From: Sulfitobacter aestuariivivens
GTDB lineage: Bacteria; Pseudomonadota; Alphaproteobacteria; Rhodobacterales; Rhodobacteraceae
Assembly: GCF_014763045.1 (NCBI RefSeq)
Contig: NZ_JACTAG010000002.1
Location: 1,364,001 to 1,428,000 of the forward strand
DNA: 64,000 bases
Direction of reading: 5' to 3'
Below the pieces are notes generated by a model. That model worked only from the letters and a program-made list of their open reading frames with translations, searched no databases and was not told where the DNA came from. The translations under genes and the position numbers were made by a program. Positions 45,351 to 54,440 of this stretch are shown here, in pieces (the first letter of the stretch is position 1; each line of letters starts with the position of its first letter).

Positions 45351-45797
45351 TTAAAATTCATGTCTCAGGACCAACGCGTGTTTGTCGCCCGCGTCAAAGC
45401 CCAGTTTTTGGTAGAACTTCAGCGCATCATTCCGTCGACCGGTCAGGAGCATGATCTTGTAGGCACCCGCCGTCCAGGCCGTGTCGATCGCGGATTGCAT
45501 CACGGCGCGACCAAATCCCTGACGCGTAAATCCGGGTAAAGTGGCCACGTTCTCAATAAGCGCGTAGGCGCGCGCGCCATTGGTCATATTGGGCAGAATA
45601 TGGAGTGTCGCCATGCTGACGATCCGGTCGTCTTTCAGCGCGCCGATCACGCGCGTTCCCTCATGGCTGAGCAGCGCCTTGAATGCGGATAGGCTGGCCC
45701 GGGTATCGGTCGGCGTCTCACCGGTGGACAAGACTGCATATAACGCACGGGCCGCGTCGTGATCATCAACGGACAATGTCAGGCAGCGGTGGGTCAC
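45351..45797 (-). CDS. GNAT acetyltransferase
   Basis: A 148-residue GNAT-fold acetyltransferase. LIENVATLPGFTRQGFGRAVMQ is the acetyl-CoA-binding V-x(n)-RxxGxG block, and NDALKFYQKLGFDAGDK the typical C-terminal motif. The GTG at 45797 gives a four-base overlap with the upstream GATase-like gene (ATG 45818 is the alternative), making this the last gene of the MoxR operon. Acceptor unknown. Confidence 0.85.
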   Translation of the reverse strand: MTHRCLTLSVDDHDAARALYAVLSTGETPTDTRASLSAFKALLSHEGTRVIGALKDDRIVSMATLHILPNMTNGARAYALIENVATLPGFTRQGFGRAVMQSAIDTAWTAGAYKIMLLTGRRNDALKFYQKLGFDAGDKHALVLRHEF

Positions 45798-47836
45798 CGG
45801 CGGCCTTCGCGAAGCCACGCAGCGGTTATAAAGAAGGCGGATAAGATCAATACCAACCAGGGTGGCAGGATCGCGGTCTGGCGTACATCGCGGGTCTCAT
45901 AGGCACCGCGTGGGGTCAGGCCCAGCCAGCCCCGGCCAGCGGCAGGGCGTCCGGCACGCACGTTGCGCAGGCGCGGTACGCCGTCTTCTGCGCGCACCGT
46001 GCCACCCCGCAGGGCGAGGGTTAGCGGAGCCAGCGCGGTGGCATCCGCAATCGTATCCACAAATTCACGTGGGGCGGCAGGGCCAAGCCCGATCACGCTG
46101 GTCTGCTCGGCGTTTTCGAGCCGGTAGAGGCCAATCTCGGGTCCCTGATAGCTGCCTTCAAAGACACCGGGCCCCGTTTCTTCCAGCGTGACGGTCGCCG
46201 TGCTGCCATCCGGGGTGGTGACTGTCGCGGGCGGCACCGTGTCGCTGAGCGTGCGGCGGATGATCCGCATCGACTGGCCCTGCGCCGTCGCGGTCAGCGC
46301 TTCTTCTTCCAGTTCGGGCTCTTTCATCATCCAGTGCGCCAGACGGCGCAGCAATTCAAGTTGCGGGCCGCCGCCTTCGTAACCCCGGCTCCATAGCCAG
46401 GCGTGATCCGAGGCCAGCAGCGCAACACGCCCCTCGCCCACACGGTTCAGTATCAGCAGCGGGCGTTCGTCTACGCCGGTCATCACCACGTTACCTTGGG
46501 GGTCCGCGACATCTATCTGGCGCAGCCAACGGCCCCAGTCTCCGTTGGTCGGCAGATCTGTGGTGACAGGATGGCGTTTGCCCAGATCACTGACCTGCGG
46601 CAGATAGAGCCGGTCGATCACCCGTGCGGTAGGCGTGCCTGGCAGCACCAGCCCAAGTGGCGAACGATAAAGGCTATCGGCAGACGCGAAATCGGGCCCC
46701 GCAGAGACCAGCACCGCCCCGCCTTTCTGAATGTAATTGGCGATATTTTCAAGATAAAGGCCGGGCAGGATGCCGCGCCGCTGATAGCGATCAAAGATGA
46801 TCAGGTCGAAATCCTCGATCCGCTCCATGAACAATTCGCGCGTGGGGAAGGCGATCAGCGACAATTCATTTACCGGCACACCGTCCTGCTTTTCCGGTGG
46901 GCGCAGGATGGTGAAATGGACCAGATCAACCGAACTGTCCGATTTCAGAAGATTGCGCCAGGTGCGCCCGCCGGGGTGTGGCTCCCCGCTGACCAGAAGG
47001 ACGCTCAGCCGATCCCGGACGCCGTTCATCTGGATCAGCGCGCTGTTGTTGCGGTCCGTCAGTTCGCCCTCTGCAAGAGGCAGCGAAAACCGGATCACGT
47101 TGCGCCCGCCGTGGGGCAGGGTCACGGGCAGGTCAATGTCCTGACCGATGGGCACGCGGAAGGTCTGCGGCGGTTCCCCGTCAATGGAAATATCAAGCGG
47201 CGCCAGTGTTTCGCCCTCCGGTGCCGCCCCCAGATCATCAATACGCAGGGTCAGTGTGACGGGTTCGCCAATGATGGCAAAGGCCGGGGCATTGCGAACG
47301 GACAACCGACGGTCCCAATCGCTTTCAAGGCCTGTCATGATCAGGTGCATCGGGGCAGGCAGATCAATGGGCAGGTCCGCGTCATGTACGCGGCCATCGC
47401 TGATGGCAAGGATCCCGGCGATGCGCGCGCGCGGCTCCTCGGCCAATGCTTCGGCAAGGGTTGTCATCAATTGGGTGCCTGCGTCTCCGGCGCCGTCTGG
47501 CACGGTGATCCGGCGAATGTCGGTATTGGGGCGCGCTGTAATCTCGGCGGCCAGCGCATCTGCAGTGGTCCTGGTTTGCGCCGCGCGGTCGCCCAGACGC
47601 TGGCTGGCGGTTTCATCTTCGACCAGCAACACGATGTCGTTCAGGGGCGCGCGATCTTCCTGTTGATAGGACGGACCTGCCAGCGCGCCGATCACGACAG
47701 CAGCCGCAAGCCCGCGCAAGGCCCACCCGTTCAGGCCCCGCAGGATCGCCAGAATGATCATCATCAGCGCGATGATAATCACGACACTGAACAGCGACCA
47801 TGGGATCAGAGGATCAAAAACAATGGTCGAGGTCAT
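45794..47836 (-). CDS. Membrane protein with GATase-like domain (MoxR operon)
   Basis: Encodes 680 residues. Two N-terminal helices (SLFSVVIIIALMMIILAIL and AAAVVIGALAG), a large extracytoplasmic region including a beta-sandwich and a glutamine-amidotransferase-like alpha/beta segment (about 285-450, with FDLIIFDRYQRRGILPG and KGGAVLVSAGPDF), and a C-terminal helix (WLVLILSAFFITAAWL). No catalytic Cys-His pair is obvious, as is usual for these aerotolerance-operon proteins. Overlaps both neighbours. Confidence 0.82.
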   Translation of the reverse strand: MTSTIVFDPLIPWSLFSVVIIIALMMIILAILRGLNGWALRGLAAAVVIGALAGPSYQQEDRAPLNDIVLLVEDETASQRLGDRAAQTRTTADALAAEITARPNTDIRRITVPDGAGDAGTQLMTTLAEALAEEPRARIAGILAISDGRVHDADLPIDLPAPMHLIMTGLESDWDRRLSVRNAPAFAIIGEPVTLTLRIDDLGAAPEGETLAPLDISIDGEPPQTFRVPIGQDIDLPVTLPHGGRNVIRFSLPLAEGELTDRNNSALIQMNGVRDRLSVLLVSGEPHPGGRTWRNLLKSDSSVDLVHFTILRPPEKQDGVPVNELSLIAFPTRELFMERIEDFDLIIFDRYQRRGILPGLYLENIANYIQKGGAVLVSAGPDFASADSLYRSPLGLVLPGTPTARVIDRLYLPQVSDLGKRHPVTTDLPTNGDWGRWLRQIDVADPQGNVVMTGVDERPLLILNRVGEGRVALLASDHAWLWSRGYEGGGPQLELLRRLAHWMMKEPELEEEALTATAQGQSMRIIRRTLSDTVPPATVTTPDGSTATVTLEETGPGVFEGSYQGPEIGLYRLENAEQTSVIGLGPAAPREFVDTIADATALAPLTLALRGGTVRAEDGVPRLRNVRAGRPAAGRGWLGLTPRGAYETRDVRQTAILPPWLVLILSAFFITAAWLREGRR

Positions 47837-50604
47837 TGGCCCAACCGATCCAGCAAGGCAGGCACATGTACCTGATCCGACTTATAGTTGCCCGTGAGCA
47901 CATGCATCACGAGGTTCACGCCGAACCGGTAGGCCAGCTCGCGTTGCCGGTCCCCTGAAAAGCCGCGCCCGATGGGCAGCAGCGGCGCGCCATCGCTGCG
48001 CACGGCCCAGGCCGCGGCCCAGTCATTGCCGCCGATGATGACCGGCGTCACGCCGTCATTCAGATTACGAAACGGCATGCCTTCGATCTGCTGGGCGTCC
48101 GGCGGCGAGGCCTCGACCCAGATATCGCGGCTGGCGTGGCGACCGGGATAGTCCTGCAGCAGATAAAAGGTGCGTGTCAGTACGTGGTCGTCCGGCAAAG
48201 GTTCGATCGGGGGAATATCCAGCGGCCCGGCCAGATCCTGCAGCTTGCGGCCATTCGGGCTGGCGGCCCCGAACCGGGCGATATCGGCATCCCGCGTGTC
48301 AAACAGGATCAGTCCGCCAGACCGCAGATAGGCGTTCAATTTGGCATAAGCCTCTGATGAGGGGCGCGGCTGATCCGGGGTGATGGGCCAGTACAGGATC
48401 GGGAAGAAAGCCAGCTCATCTGTCTCCAGATCGACACCCGTTGGCGTTGCCGGTTCGATCGAGGTGCGAAAGAAAAGCGTATCGGAAAGGCCGGTCAGGC
48501 CCGCCGCGGCAATGTCATCCACCTGCCTGTTGCCAGTCAGGACATGGGCCAGCGATACTTCGTTGGTGGCAGCGAGCGCAAACTCCTCTGCCTCGGTCTG
48601 CGCCTGTCCGGGATGGGGCAAGGCAAAAAGCGGCAGGGCAAACAGGATCATTGCCAGCGCATTTACACGGCTGAGCAGACGACCCGACAACGCCAGCGAC
48701 GCCACCACATCAGCCAGCAGCAGCAGGATCGCAAGGCTCAGCAGCCATCCGGCGACCGGTTGCTCTGGCGCAACGGCAAGCCCGCGCACCGGGATATCGC
48801 CGGGCCAACTGACCGGATCAAGGGAATCTTCGGCCCCGAACACATTGCGGGCCAACCGCCTGTCGCCGGTGCCATAGATGCCCGGGCGCAGGTCGGGGCC
48901 GGCGGGCGCACTGACCAGATCAGCACCGTCGACACCGGCAAGAGTGCCCGCATCCGACAGCACGCCATACCCATCCATGACCCGCAAGGGCGTCCAGATG
49001 GTGCCCTCCAGACTGCCCGCATCCGGGGTGGACGAAACCGAGGAAATCGCCAGCCGCTCCATCATCTCGACAAAGAGACCGGACAGCGGGAGCGTGGACC
49101 ATTCAGCCGTCGCGGTCACATGAAACAAAACAATCTGCCCTTGCCCCTGCGCCTTGCGCGTGACCAGCGGTGTCCCGTCACTAAGCGAGGCGATGACGCG
49201 TTCGGCCAGTGTTGGATCGGGCTGTGCGACGACCTGCGCGGTCACAACCACGTCTTCCGGCACGGTCAGCCCAAAAAAGGGTGAGGTATCCCGGAAAGGT
49301 GCCAATGCCTTGGGTTCGCCCCAGGACATCGCGCCGCCCACGCTGCGGCCCCCCGCACGCAGGCGCACCGGCATCAGCGGATCTTCTTCGGCACGGCTGA
49401 TATCACTTGCGGCGATGCGCGGCCCGGCAAAACGCACCAGCATCCCGCCCTTTTCGATCCACTCCTGCAAGGGCTCGGTCTCGGCCTCGGACAGGGTTGC
49501 GATGTCGGCCAGAACGATCACATCGGGGTTCGCGGGCAGAACATCTGCAAGCGTGCCATCGATCAGATCAGCGGTCGGGACAAGCGCCTGTTCGATATAG
49601 TGCAGTGGCGACAGCAACTGCAGGTTCTCCTGATCCTGCCGCCCGCCAACCAGCGCAACCTCACGCCGTCTCAGGGCGTCATCGACCAGCGTTGTGGCCC
49701 CGGCAGAGCGCTGCCCCGCAATGGTGAACCGCGAAATCCGCGCGCGCAGTTCGGCGGGCAGGGAAATCTCTGCCGCCGCCGTGGTTTCGCTATCCTCAAA
49801 GACCGCGGGCACGGTCGCCAGAATGCGTGCATTACCCGCCGGATCACGCCCTTCGGCCTGCAAGACGACCTCGCGTGCCTGTCCCGGCAACGCACGGCTG
49901 ATGCTCAGCGAGACAACGTTGTCGGCATAGGTCGCCGGGGCGATGGCCATGACATTCGCGGCGGTCTGGTAGACCTCGACACTGCCCTGTGATTGCAGCG
50001 CGTCCAGCACGCGCGCGCGTCCGGCATACTCAAGCCCGTCGCTGAACCACAGCGTATCGAAACCCGACAGCGCCTCCATCATCTGCGTGGCGGTGTTGAT
50101 GTTGCCCTCCGACGGCTGCCAGGGGGCCGGGGCAAAGCCGGCCAACCTGCTGCGCCAGACATCGGCGGTCTGGAAATTGGGAACCTCGGGGCGCGACAAT
50201 TGCAATATGGCGACCGTGCGGTCCGCGCGGCTGGCCTTGCTCAACTGCGCATCAAGCGCTTCCGCCTGCTGGGGCCAGCGCGTTGCACCGGCCCAACTGC
50301 CATCCAGCACGATCAACAGCGGCCCGTTGCCGTCGGCCTGATCCACCTCCGGGTTCAGAACCGGACCGGCAAGCCCGATAATAATCGCGGCCACCGCCAG
50401 CATCCGCAGCATCAAAAGCCACCAGGGCGTGCGATCCGAAACGCTTTCGTCGTCCTTGAGGCCCAGCAGCAGCGCCACCCCCGGAAACCGCCGCCGCAGC
50501 GGCGCGGGGGGCACGGCGCGCAGGATCAGCCACAGGATCGGCAGCGCAAAAAGCGCCACCAGCAACCACGGCGCGGTAAAGCCGATGCCGCCCAGAACCG
50601 TCAT
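47833..50604 (-). CDS. BatA-N / DUF4159 membrane protein (MoxR operon)
   Basis: Encodes 923 residues. The N-terminal BatA-like membrane region (WLLVALFALPILWLILRAVPPAPLRRRFPG) is followed by a vWA-like fold of which only a partial metal-site pattern is visible (LIVLDGSWAG). A central extracytoplasmic region and two helices near residue 640 come next (LLSLAILLLLADVVASLAL), then the DUF4159 domain (FFPILYWPITPDQPRPS, LILFDTRDAD) at the C-terminus. Coupled on both sides by four-base overlaps. Likely part of a MoxR-dependent chaperone or envelope complex. Confidence 0.85.
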   Translation of the reverse strand: MTVLGGIGFTAPWLLVALFALPILWLILRAVPPAPLRRRFPGVALLLGLKDDESVSDRTPWWLLMLRMLAVAAIIIGLAGPVLNPEVDQADGNGPLLIVLDGSWAGATRWPQQAEALDAQLSKASRADRTVAILQLSRPEVPNFQTADVWRSRLAGFAPAPWQPSEGNINTATQMMEALSGFDTLWFSDGLEYAGRARVLDALQSQGSVEVYQTAANVMAIAPATYADNVVSLSISRALPGQAREVVLQAEGRDPAGNARILATVPAVFEDSETTAAAEISLPAELRARISRFTIAGQRSAGATTLVDDALRRREVALVGGRQDQENLQLLSPLHYIEQALVPTADLIDGTLADVLPANPDVIVLADIATLSEAETEPLQEWIEKGGMLVRFAGPRIAASDISRAEEDPLMPVRLRAGGRSVGGAMSWGEPKALAPFRDTSPFFGLTVPEDVVVTAQVVAQPDPTLAERVIASLSDGTPLVTRKAQGQGQIVLFHVTATAEWSTLPLSGLFVEMMERLAISSVSSTPDAGSLEGTIWTPLRVMDGYGVLSDAGTLAGVDGADLVSAPAGPDLRPGIYGTGDRRLARNVFGAEDSLDPVSWPGDIPVRGLAVAPEQPVAGWLLSLAILLLLADVVASLALSGRLLSRVNALAMILFALPLFALPHPGQAQTEAEEFALAATNEVSLAHVLTGNRQVDDIAAAGLTGLSDTLFFRTSIEPATPTGVDLETDELAFFPILYWPITPDQPRPSSEAYAKLNAYLRSGGLILFDTRDADIARFGAASPNGRKLQDLAGPLDIPPIEPLPDDHVLTRTFYLLQDYPGRHASRDIWVEASPPDAQQIEGMPFRNLNDGVTPVIIGGNDWAAAWAVRSDGAPLLPIGRGFSGDRQRELAYRFGVNLVMHVLTGNYKSDQVHVPALLDRLGQ

Positions 50605-51512
50605 ACCGTGGCCTCACTGCGCGCCGGTGGCGCAACCCCGGCGCGCGCGTCCAGCGCGCCATAAAGCCACAGCAGCGCACTTTGCGCAGAGCCTTCGGTG
50701 TGATGCAGCCCGTATTGCCAGCCGGTCAGCGTGCACAGCCTCTGCAGCTCGGCTTTGCGCGCAGCAAGCCGTGCCAGATACCGATCCCTGAGGTCGTTCG
50801 CTTTCAGGGTCTCGTGACTCAGCGTGCCACCGACGCTTTCAAAGATGGTGCGCCCTGAGAAGGGAAATGCCTCTTCTGACGGGTCCAGCACATGACACAG
50901 CACACCGCGCACACCCCGGTCGGCGGCCTTGGTCAACGCCAGTTTGACCGCCTCAAGATCCCCCATGAAATCGGAAATGAAAACCGCGCGTGCGTGCGGA
51001 ATCATCGCGCGATGCTCCGGCGGGCTGTAGTCTGCGGCGTCGTCTTCGCAAAAAAGTTCGGCCAGGCGCAGGATCTGCGGATTGCCCCGACGGGGCGGCA
51101 AGGTGGTGCCGGTCAGACCCACGCGTTCGCCCCCCCGAATTAGCAGGATCGCCAACGCCAGTCCCAGCAACCGGGCGCGATCTGCCTTTTGCGGCAGTGT
51201 GTCGTCCGAGCTAAACCGCATTGAGGCACCCTGATCGATCCACAGCATCACCGACTGCGCAATCTGCCATTCGCGTTCGCGCACAAATTCCTGATCCCCC
51301 ATGGCCGACCGTCGGTGGTCGATCATGCGGCGGCTGTCACCCATCTGAGCGGGTCGATATTGCCAGAAATCATCGCCCAGCCCCGCGCGTCTGCGTCCAT
51401 GCGCGCCCAACAGGACCGCACCGGCCAAATGCTCTGCCCGCGCCAAAAGCGCTGGCAGGCGGGACGCCTGATGTTCGGCATCGGCGCGCAGGGAAGTGGG
51501 CGTAGATGTCAT
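50601..51512 (-). CDS. DUF58 domain protein (MoxR operon)
   Basis: A 303-residue cytosolic DUF58 protein. The core signature GDDFWQYRPAQMGDSRRMIDHRRSA matches the DUF58 pattern (around residues 46-70), followed by a vWA-like half (VMLWIDQGASM, AVFISDFMGD). It is encoded 67 bp after moxR and overlaps the DUF4159 gene. DUF58 proteins act with MoxR AAA+ ATPases. Confidence 0.9.
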   Translation of the reverse strand: MTSTPTSLRADAEHQASRLPALLARAEHLAGAVLLGAHGRRRAGLGDDFWQYRPAQMGDSRRMIDHRRSAMGDQEFVREREWQIAQSVMLWIDQGASMRFSSDDTLPQKADRARLLGLALAILLIRGGERVGLTGTTLPPRRGNPQILRLAELFCEDDAADYSPPEHRAMIPHARAVFISDFMGDLEAVKLALTKAADRGVRGVLCHVLDPSEEAFPFSGRTIFESVGGTLSHETLKANDLRDRYLARLAARKAELQRLCTLTGWQYGLHHTEGSAQSALLWLYGALDARAGVAPPARSEATV

Positions 51513-51579
51513 CTGGCAAACACCAGAGCTTTTCCTGCCCGGCGCGCTGGACGACCAGTGTGGGGTATCAGCGCCCTTG

Positions 51580-52587
51580 TCACGCTGCTGCTTTCGACCC
51601 GGTCATGCTGCGCGCTGTGTCGTCAATCAGGCCCTGCAGGCTGTCACCCCGTGCCCGTGCGGCAAAGTTAAGCGCCATCCGGTGGCTCAGCACCGGGCGC
51701 GCCATGTCGATCACGTCTTCAGCGGACGGGGCCAGCCGCCCCTGTAACAAGGCGCGCGCGCGAACAGTCAGCATCAGCGCCTGCGCCGCGCGGGGGCCGG
51801 GGCCCCATGCAACGGTTTCGCGGACCTGCGCGGATACGCCTTCTTCTTCGGGTCGGAACGCGCGCACCAGATCCAGGATCATTTCCACAACACTGTCCCC
51901 TACCGGCATGCGGCGTAACAGCGTCTGCGCCGCAAGCAGTTCATCTGCGGTAAACACCTCGCTTGCCTGAGCCTCGGTTTCACCTGTTGTGGCGATCAGA
52001 ATGTCACGCTCTGTCGCGCGATCAGGGTAATTGACGTCGATCTGAACCAGAAACCGGTCAAGCTGCGCTTCGGGCAATGGATAGGTACCCTCCTGCTCAA
52101 TCGGGTTCTGCGTGGCCAGCACGTGAAACGGCACGCCAAGCGATCGGTCCTGCCCGGCAACTGTCACGGTCTTTTCCTGCATCGCCTGCAAAAGCGCCGA
52201 CTGCGTCCGCGGCGAGGCGCGGTTGATTTCGTCCGCCATCAGCAACTGGCAGAACACCGGCCCTTCAATGAACCGAAAGGACCGCGTGCCATCGGCATCG
52301 GTGTCCAGCACTTCTGATCCCAAAATGTCCGCAGGCATCAGATCTGGCGTAAATTGCACCCGGCTGCTGTCCAGACCCATCACGGTCGACAGGGTTTCAA
52401 CAAGGCGGGTCTTGCCCAAACCGGGCAACCCGATCAGCAAACCATGCCCGCCACACAAAAGCGCCGTCAGTGTCAGGTCTACGACCCGCTCCTGACCGAT
52501 GAACCGATTGGTGATCGAGGCCTTGGCATCACCAAGCTTCACACCCAGTGCTTCAATTTCCGCCACCATTTGGTCTTCTTGGGTCAT
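51580..52587 (-). CDS. MoxR-family AAA+ ATPase
   Basis: A 335-residue AAA+ ATPase with Walker A GLPGLGKTRLVETL, Walker B LMADEINRASPRTQSALLQAMQE, sensor 1 LATQNPIEQEGTYPLPEAQLDRF, and an AAA lid domain at the C-terminus. First gene of the MoxR - DUF58 - DUF4159 - GATase-like operon. Start MTQEDQMVAEIE chosen, with AAGGGA upstream; a longer open frame is antisense to the divergent DUF1285 gene. Leader is only 57 bp, shared with that gene. Confidence 0.94.
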   Translation of the reverse strand: MTQEDQMVAEIEALGVKLGDAKASITNRFIGQERVVDLTLTALLCGGHGLLIGLPGLGKTRLVETLSTVMGLDSSRVQFTPDLMPADILGSEVLDTDADGTRSFRFIEGPVFCQLLMADEINRASPRTQSALLQAMQEKTVTVAGQDRSLGVPFHVLATQNPIEQEGTYPLPEAQLDRFLVQIDVNYPDRATERDILIATTGETEAQASEVFTADELLAAQTLLRRMPVGDSVVEMILDLVRAFRPEEEGVSAQVRETVAWGPGPRAAQALMLTVRARALLQGRLAPSAEDVIDMARPVLSHRMALNFAARARGDSLQGLIDDTARSMTGSKAAA

Positions 52588-52644
52588 GACTTCTGCTTCC
52601 CTTGAGATATATCCTGCAGTGTAAGTGTATCCCTTTAGGATGAA

Positions 52645-53226
52645 ATGGCAAAAGCGATGGCTGGACAAAAAAGCGTTACCCCCTCTGCAGAAGGGCTTGC
52701 TGCGTCGGCACGTGCCGCTAAAACGCGCGGTTTGCCGCCACTTGAGAAATGGAACCCGCCCTTTTGTGGCGATCTGGACATGCAGATTAAACGCGATGGC
52801 ACCTGGTTTTATCAGGGCACGCCCATCGGGCGCCCCGAACTGGTCAAACTTTTCTCGACGATTCTCTGGCGCGAGGGCGACGATTACTTTCTGCTGACAC
52901 CGGTTGAAAAAGTGGGCATCACCGTTGAAGACGCGCCCTTTGTCGCGCTGGACTTCGAAAGCGACGGGGAAAACCTGATCTTTGAAACAAACGTCGGCGA
53001 CCACGCCACAGCCGGACCCGACAATCCGATCCGCGTGGTGCGCGATGAAAAAACCGGGGAACCATCACCCTACATCCTGATCCGCCGCAATCTTGAGGCG
53101 CTCATCGACCGCAAATCCTTTTACCGGCTGGTCGATCTGGGCGTGCATCACCAAGACTGGTTTGGGGTGTGGTCGGGCGGCCAGTTCTTTGGCATCATCC
53201 CCTCGAACGAATTGCCCGACAGCTGA
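52645..53226 (+). CDS. DUF1285 domain protein
   Basis: A 193-residue DUF1285 protein. Landmarks: CGDLDMQIKRDGTWFYQGTPIGRPELVKLFSTIL near the N-terminus (each part typical of the family), then VEDAPFVALDF and NPIRV. Divergent from moxR across 57 bp. ATG 52645 is used, with AGGA 4 nt upstream; ATG 52657 is possible. Cytosolic; molecular role not known. Confidence 0.88.
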   Translation: MAKAMAGQKSVTPSAEGLAASARAAKTRGLPPLEKWNPPFCGDLDMQIKRDGTWFYQGTPIGRPELVKLFSTILWREGDDYFLLTPVEKVGITVEDAPFVALDFESDGENLIFETNVGDHATAGPDNPIRVVRDEKTGEPSPYILIRRNLEALIDRKSFYRLVDLGVHHQDWFGVWSGGQFFGIIPSNELPDS

Positions 53227-53290
53227 CAGTTTCTGTCAGGATCGCCTGATACTCATCCTCCATGTTCACACCAATATGGAGACACTGAAT

Positions 53291-53671
53291 ATGGCTGATA
53301 CCGTTCAACACGCCGTCGTCTGGGCAGAGCTGCCCGTCACCGATATGACCAAAGCGCGCGCCTTTTACGAAGAGGTGCTGCAATGCAGGATGCACCTTGA
53401 GGAAAACGGTCCCAATCCGATCCTGATGTTCCCTACCAATGATGAAATCAGCGGCGTCGCGGGTCACCTCTACCCCGGCAAGCCCAGCCCCGGCGCGGGC
53501 CCCACCGTTCATCTTGCGGTGCCGGACACCGTGGAAAAGGCCGCCGCGCGCGTGACGGCCGCAGGTGGCACGTCACTGCCGGGCGTCATCGAAATCCCCG
53601 CAGGCCGCTTTGGCTACGCGACGGACCCCGATGGTAATTCAATCGGGCTGTTCCAGATGACTGCCGGTTGA
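53291..53671 (+). CDS. VOC (glyoxalase-like) family protein
   Basis: A 126-residue single VOC module pair: VWAELPVTDMTKARAFYEEVL at the start and FGYATDPDGNSIGLFQ at the end, the usual beta-alpha-beta-beta-beta markers. Start at ATG 53291, with GGAG 9 nt upstream; ATG 53276 is in frame but lacks a site. Enzymatic activity cannot be assigned. Confidence 0.88.
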   Translation: MADTVQHAVVWAELPVTDMTKARAFYEEVLQCRMHLEENGPNPILMFPTNDEISGVAGHLYPGKPSPGAGPTVHLAVPDTVEKAAARVTAAGGTSLPGVIEIPAGRFGYATDPDGNSIGLFQMTAG

Positions 53672-53734
53672 TCATTTGACGCACCCCGGGTGATCCGCCA
53701 TCTTCCCCCTGAACACTCTGGGGGAGGATGGCAC

Positions 53735-54430
53735 ATGACCGGAACAACTGCCGTGATCGTAGGGGCAGGGGCGGGACTTTCGGCCGCATTGGCGCGCAAA
53801 CTGGCCGAACGGGGTCACGATGTTGTGCTGGCTGCCCGCGACACCGACAAGCTGGGCAAACTGGCGTCCGAGACCGGCGCACGCACCGTCGCGATGGATG
53901 CCAGCGACCCGGCCGCCATGCGATCGCTGTTCGTCAACCTGCAAGGCCCGCTTGGCGTGGCGATCTACAACCCCTCCGCTCGATTGCGCGGCCCGATCAT
54001 TGATCTTGACCCCGAGCGCGTGCGCCGGGCGATTGAGGTGACCGCCTATGGCGCATTCCTGATGGGCCAGCAAGCCGCCCGGCTGATGCTGCAGAATGAA
54101 GGCGACAAGAAGGGAACGATTTTGTTTACCGGTGCCTCGGCAGGGGTCAAAGGGTTCGCCCAGTCAGCGCCCTTCGCCATGGGCAAATTTGCCCAACGCG
54201 GCCTTGCACAAAGCATGGCGCGCGAACTGCACCCCAAGGGTATCCACGTGGCATGGATCAACATCGACGGCGGCATCTCCAATGCGGTGCGGGCCGAACG
54301 GACGGATGACGGCAGCGACAAGATGCTTGATCCCGGCGCGATCGCGCAGGCCTATATTGGGTTGATCGATCAACACCGCTCTGCCTGGTCGGACGAGCTT
54401 GTCTTGCGGCCCTGGGTCGAGACGTTCTAG
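53735..54430 (+). CDS. Atypical short-chain dehydrogenase/reductase
   Basis: A 231-residue SDR-fold protein. The N-terminal glycine motif is VGAGAGLS rather than TGxxxGxG (last Gly replaced by Ser). Ser 135 (GASAG) and Lys 151 of the active site are present, but the expected tyrosine of YxxxK is Phe 147 (FAMGK). It may have altered or no dehydrogenase activity. GGGAGGA precedes ATG 53735. Upstream of a hydroxypyruvate-isomerase-like gene, 10 bp apart. Confidence 0.85.
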   Translation: MTGTTAVIVGAGAGLSAALARKLAERGHDVVLAARDTDKLGKLASETGARTVAMDASDPAAMRSLFVNLQGPLGVAIYNPSARLRGPIIDLDPERVRRAIEVTAYGAFLMGQQAARLMLQNEGDKKGTILFTGASAGVKGFAQSAPFAMGKFAQRGLAQSMARELHPKGIHVAWINIDGGISNAVRAERTDDGSDKMLDPGAIAQAYIGLIDQHRSAWSDELVLRPWVETF

Positions 54431-54440
54431 ACCTCGTTTG

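Noticed and set aside
46403..47875. 490-residue plus-strand open frame opposite the GATase-like gene
   Set aside because: Antisense shadow with Arg/Gln/His-rich content; the minus-strand gene has clear domains and coupled neighbours.
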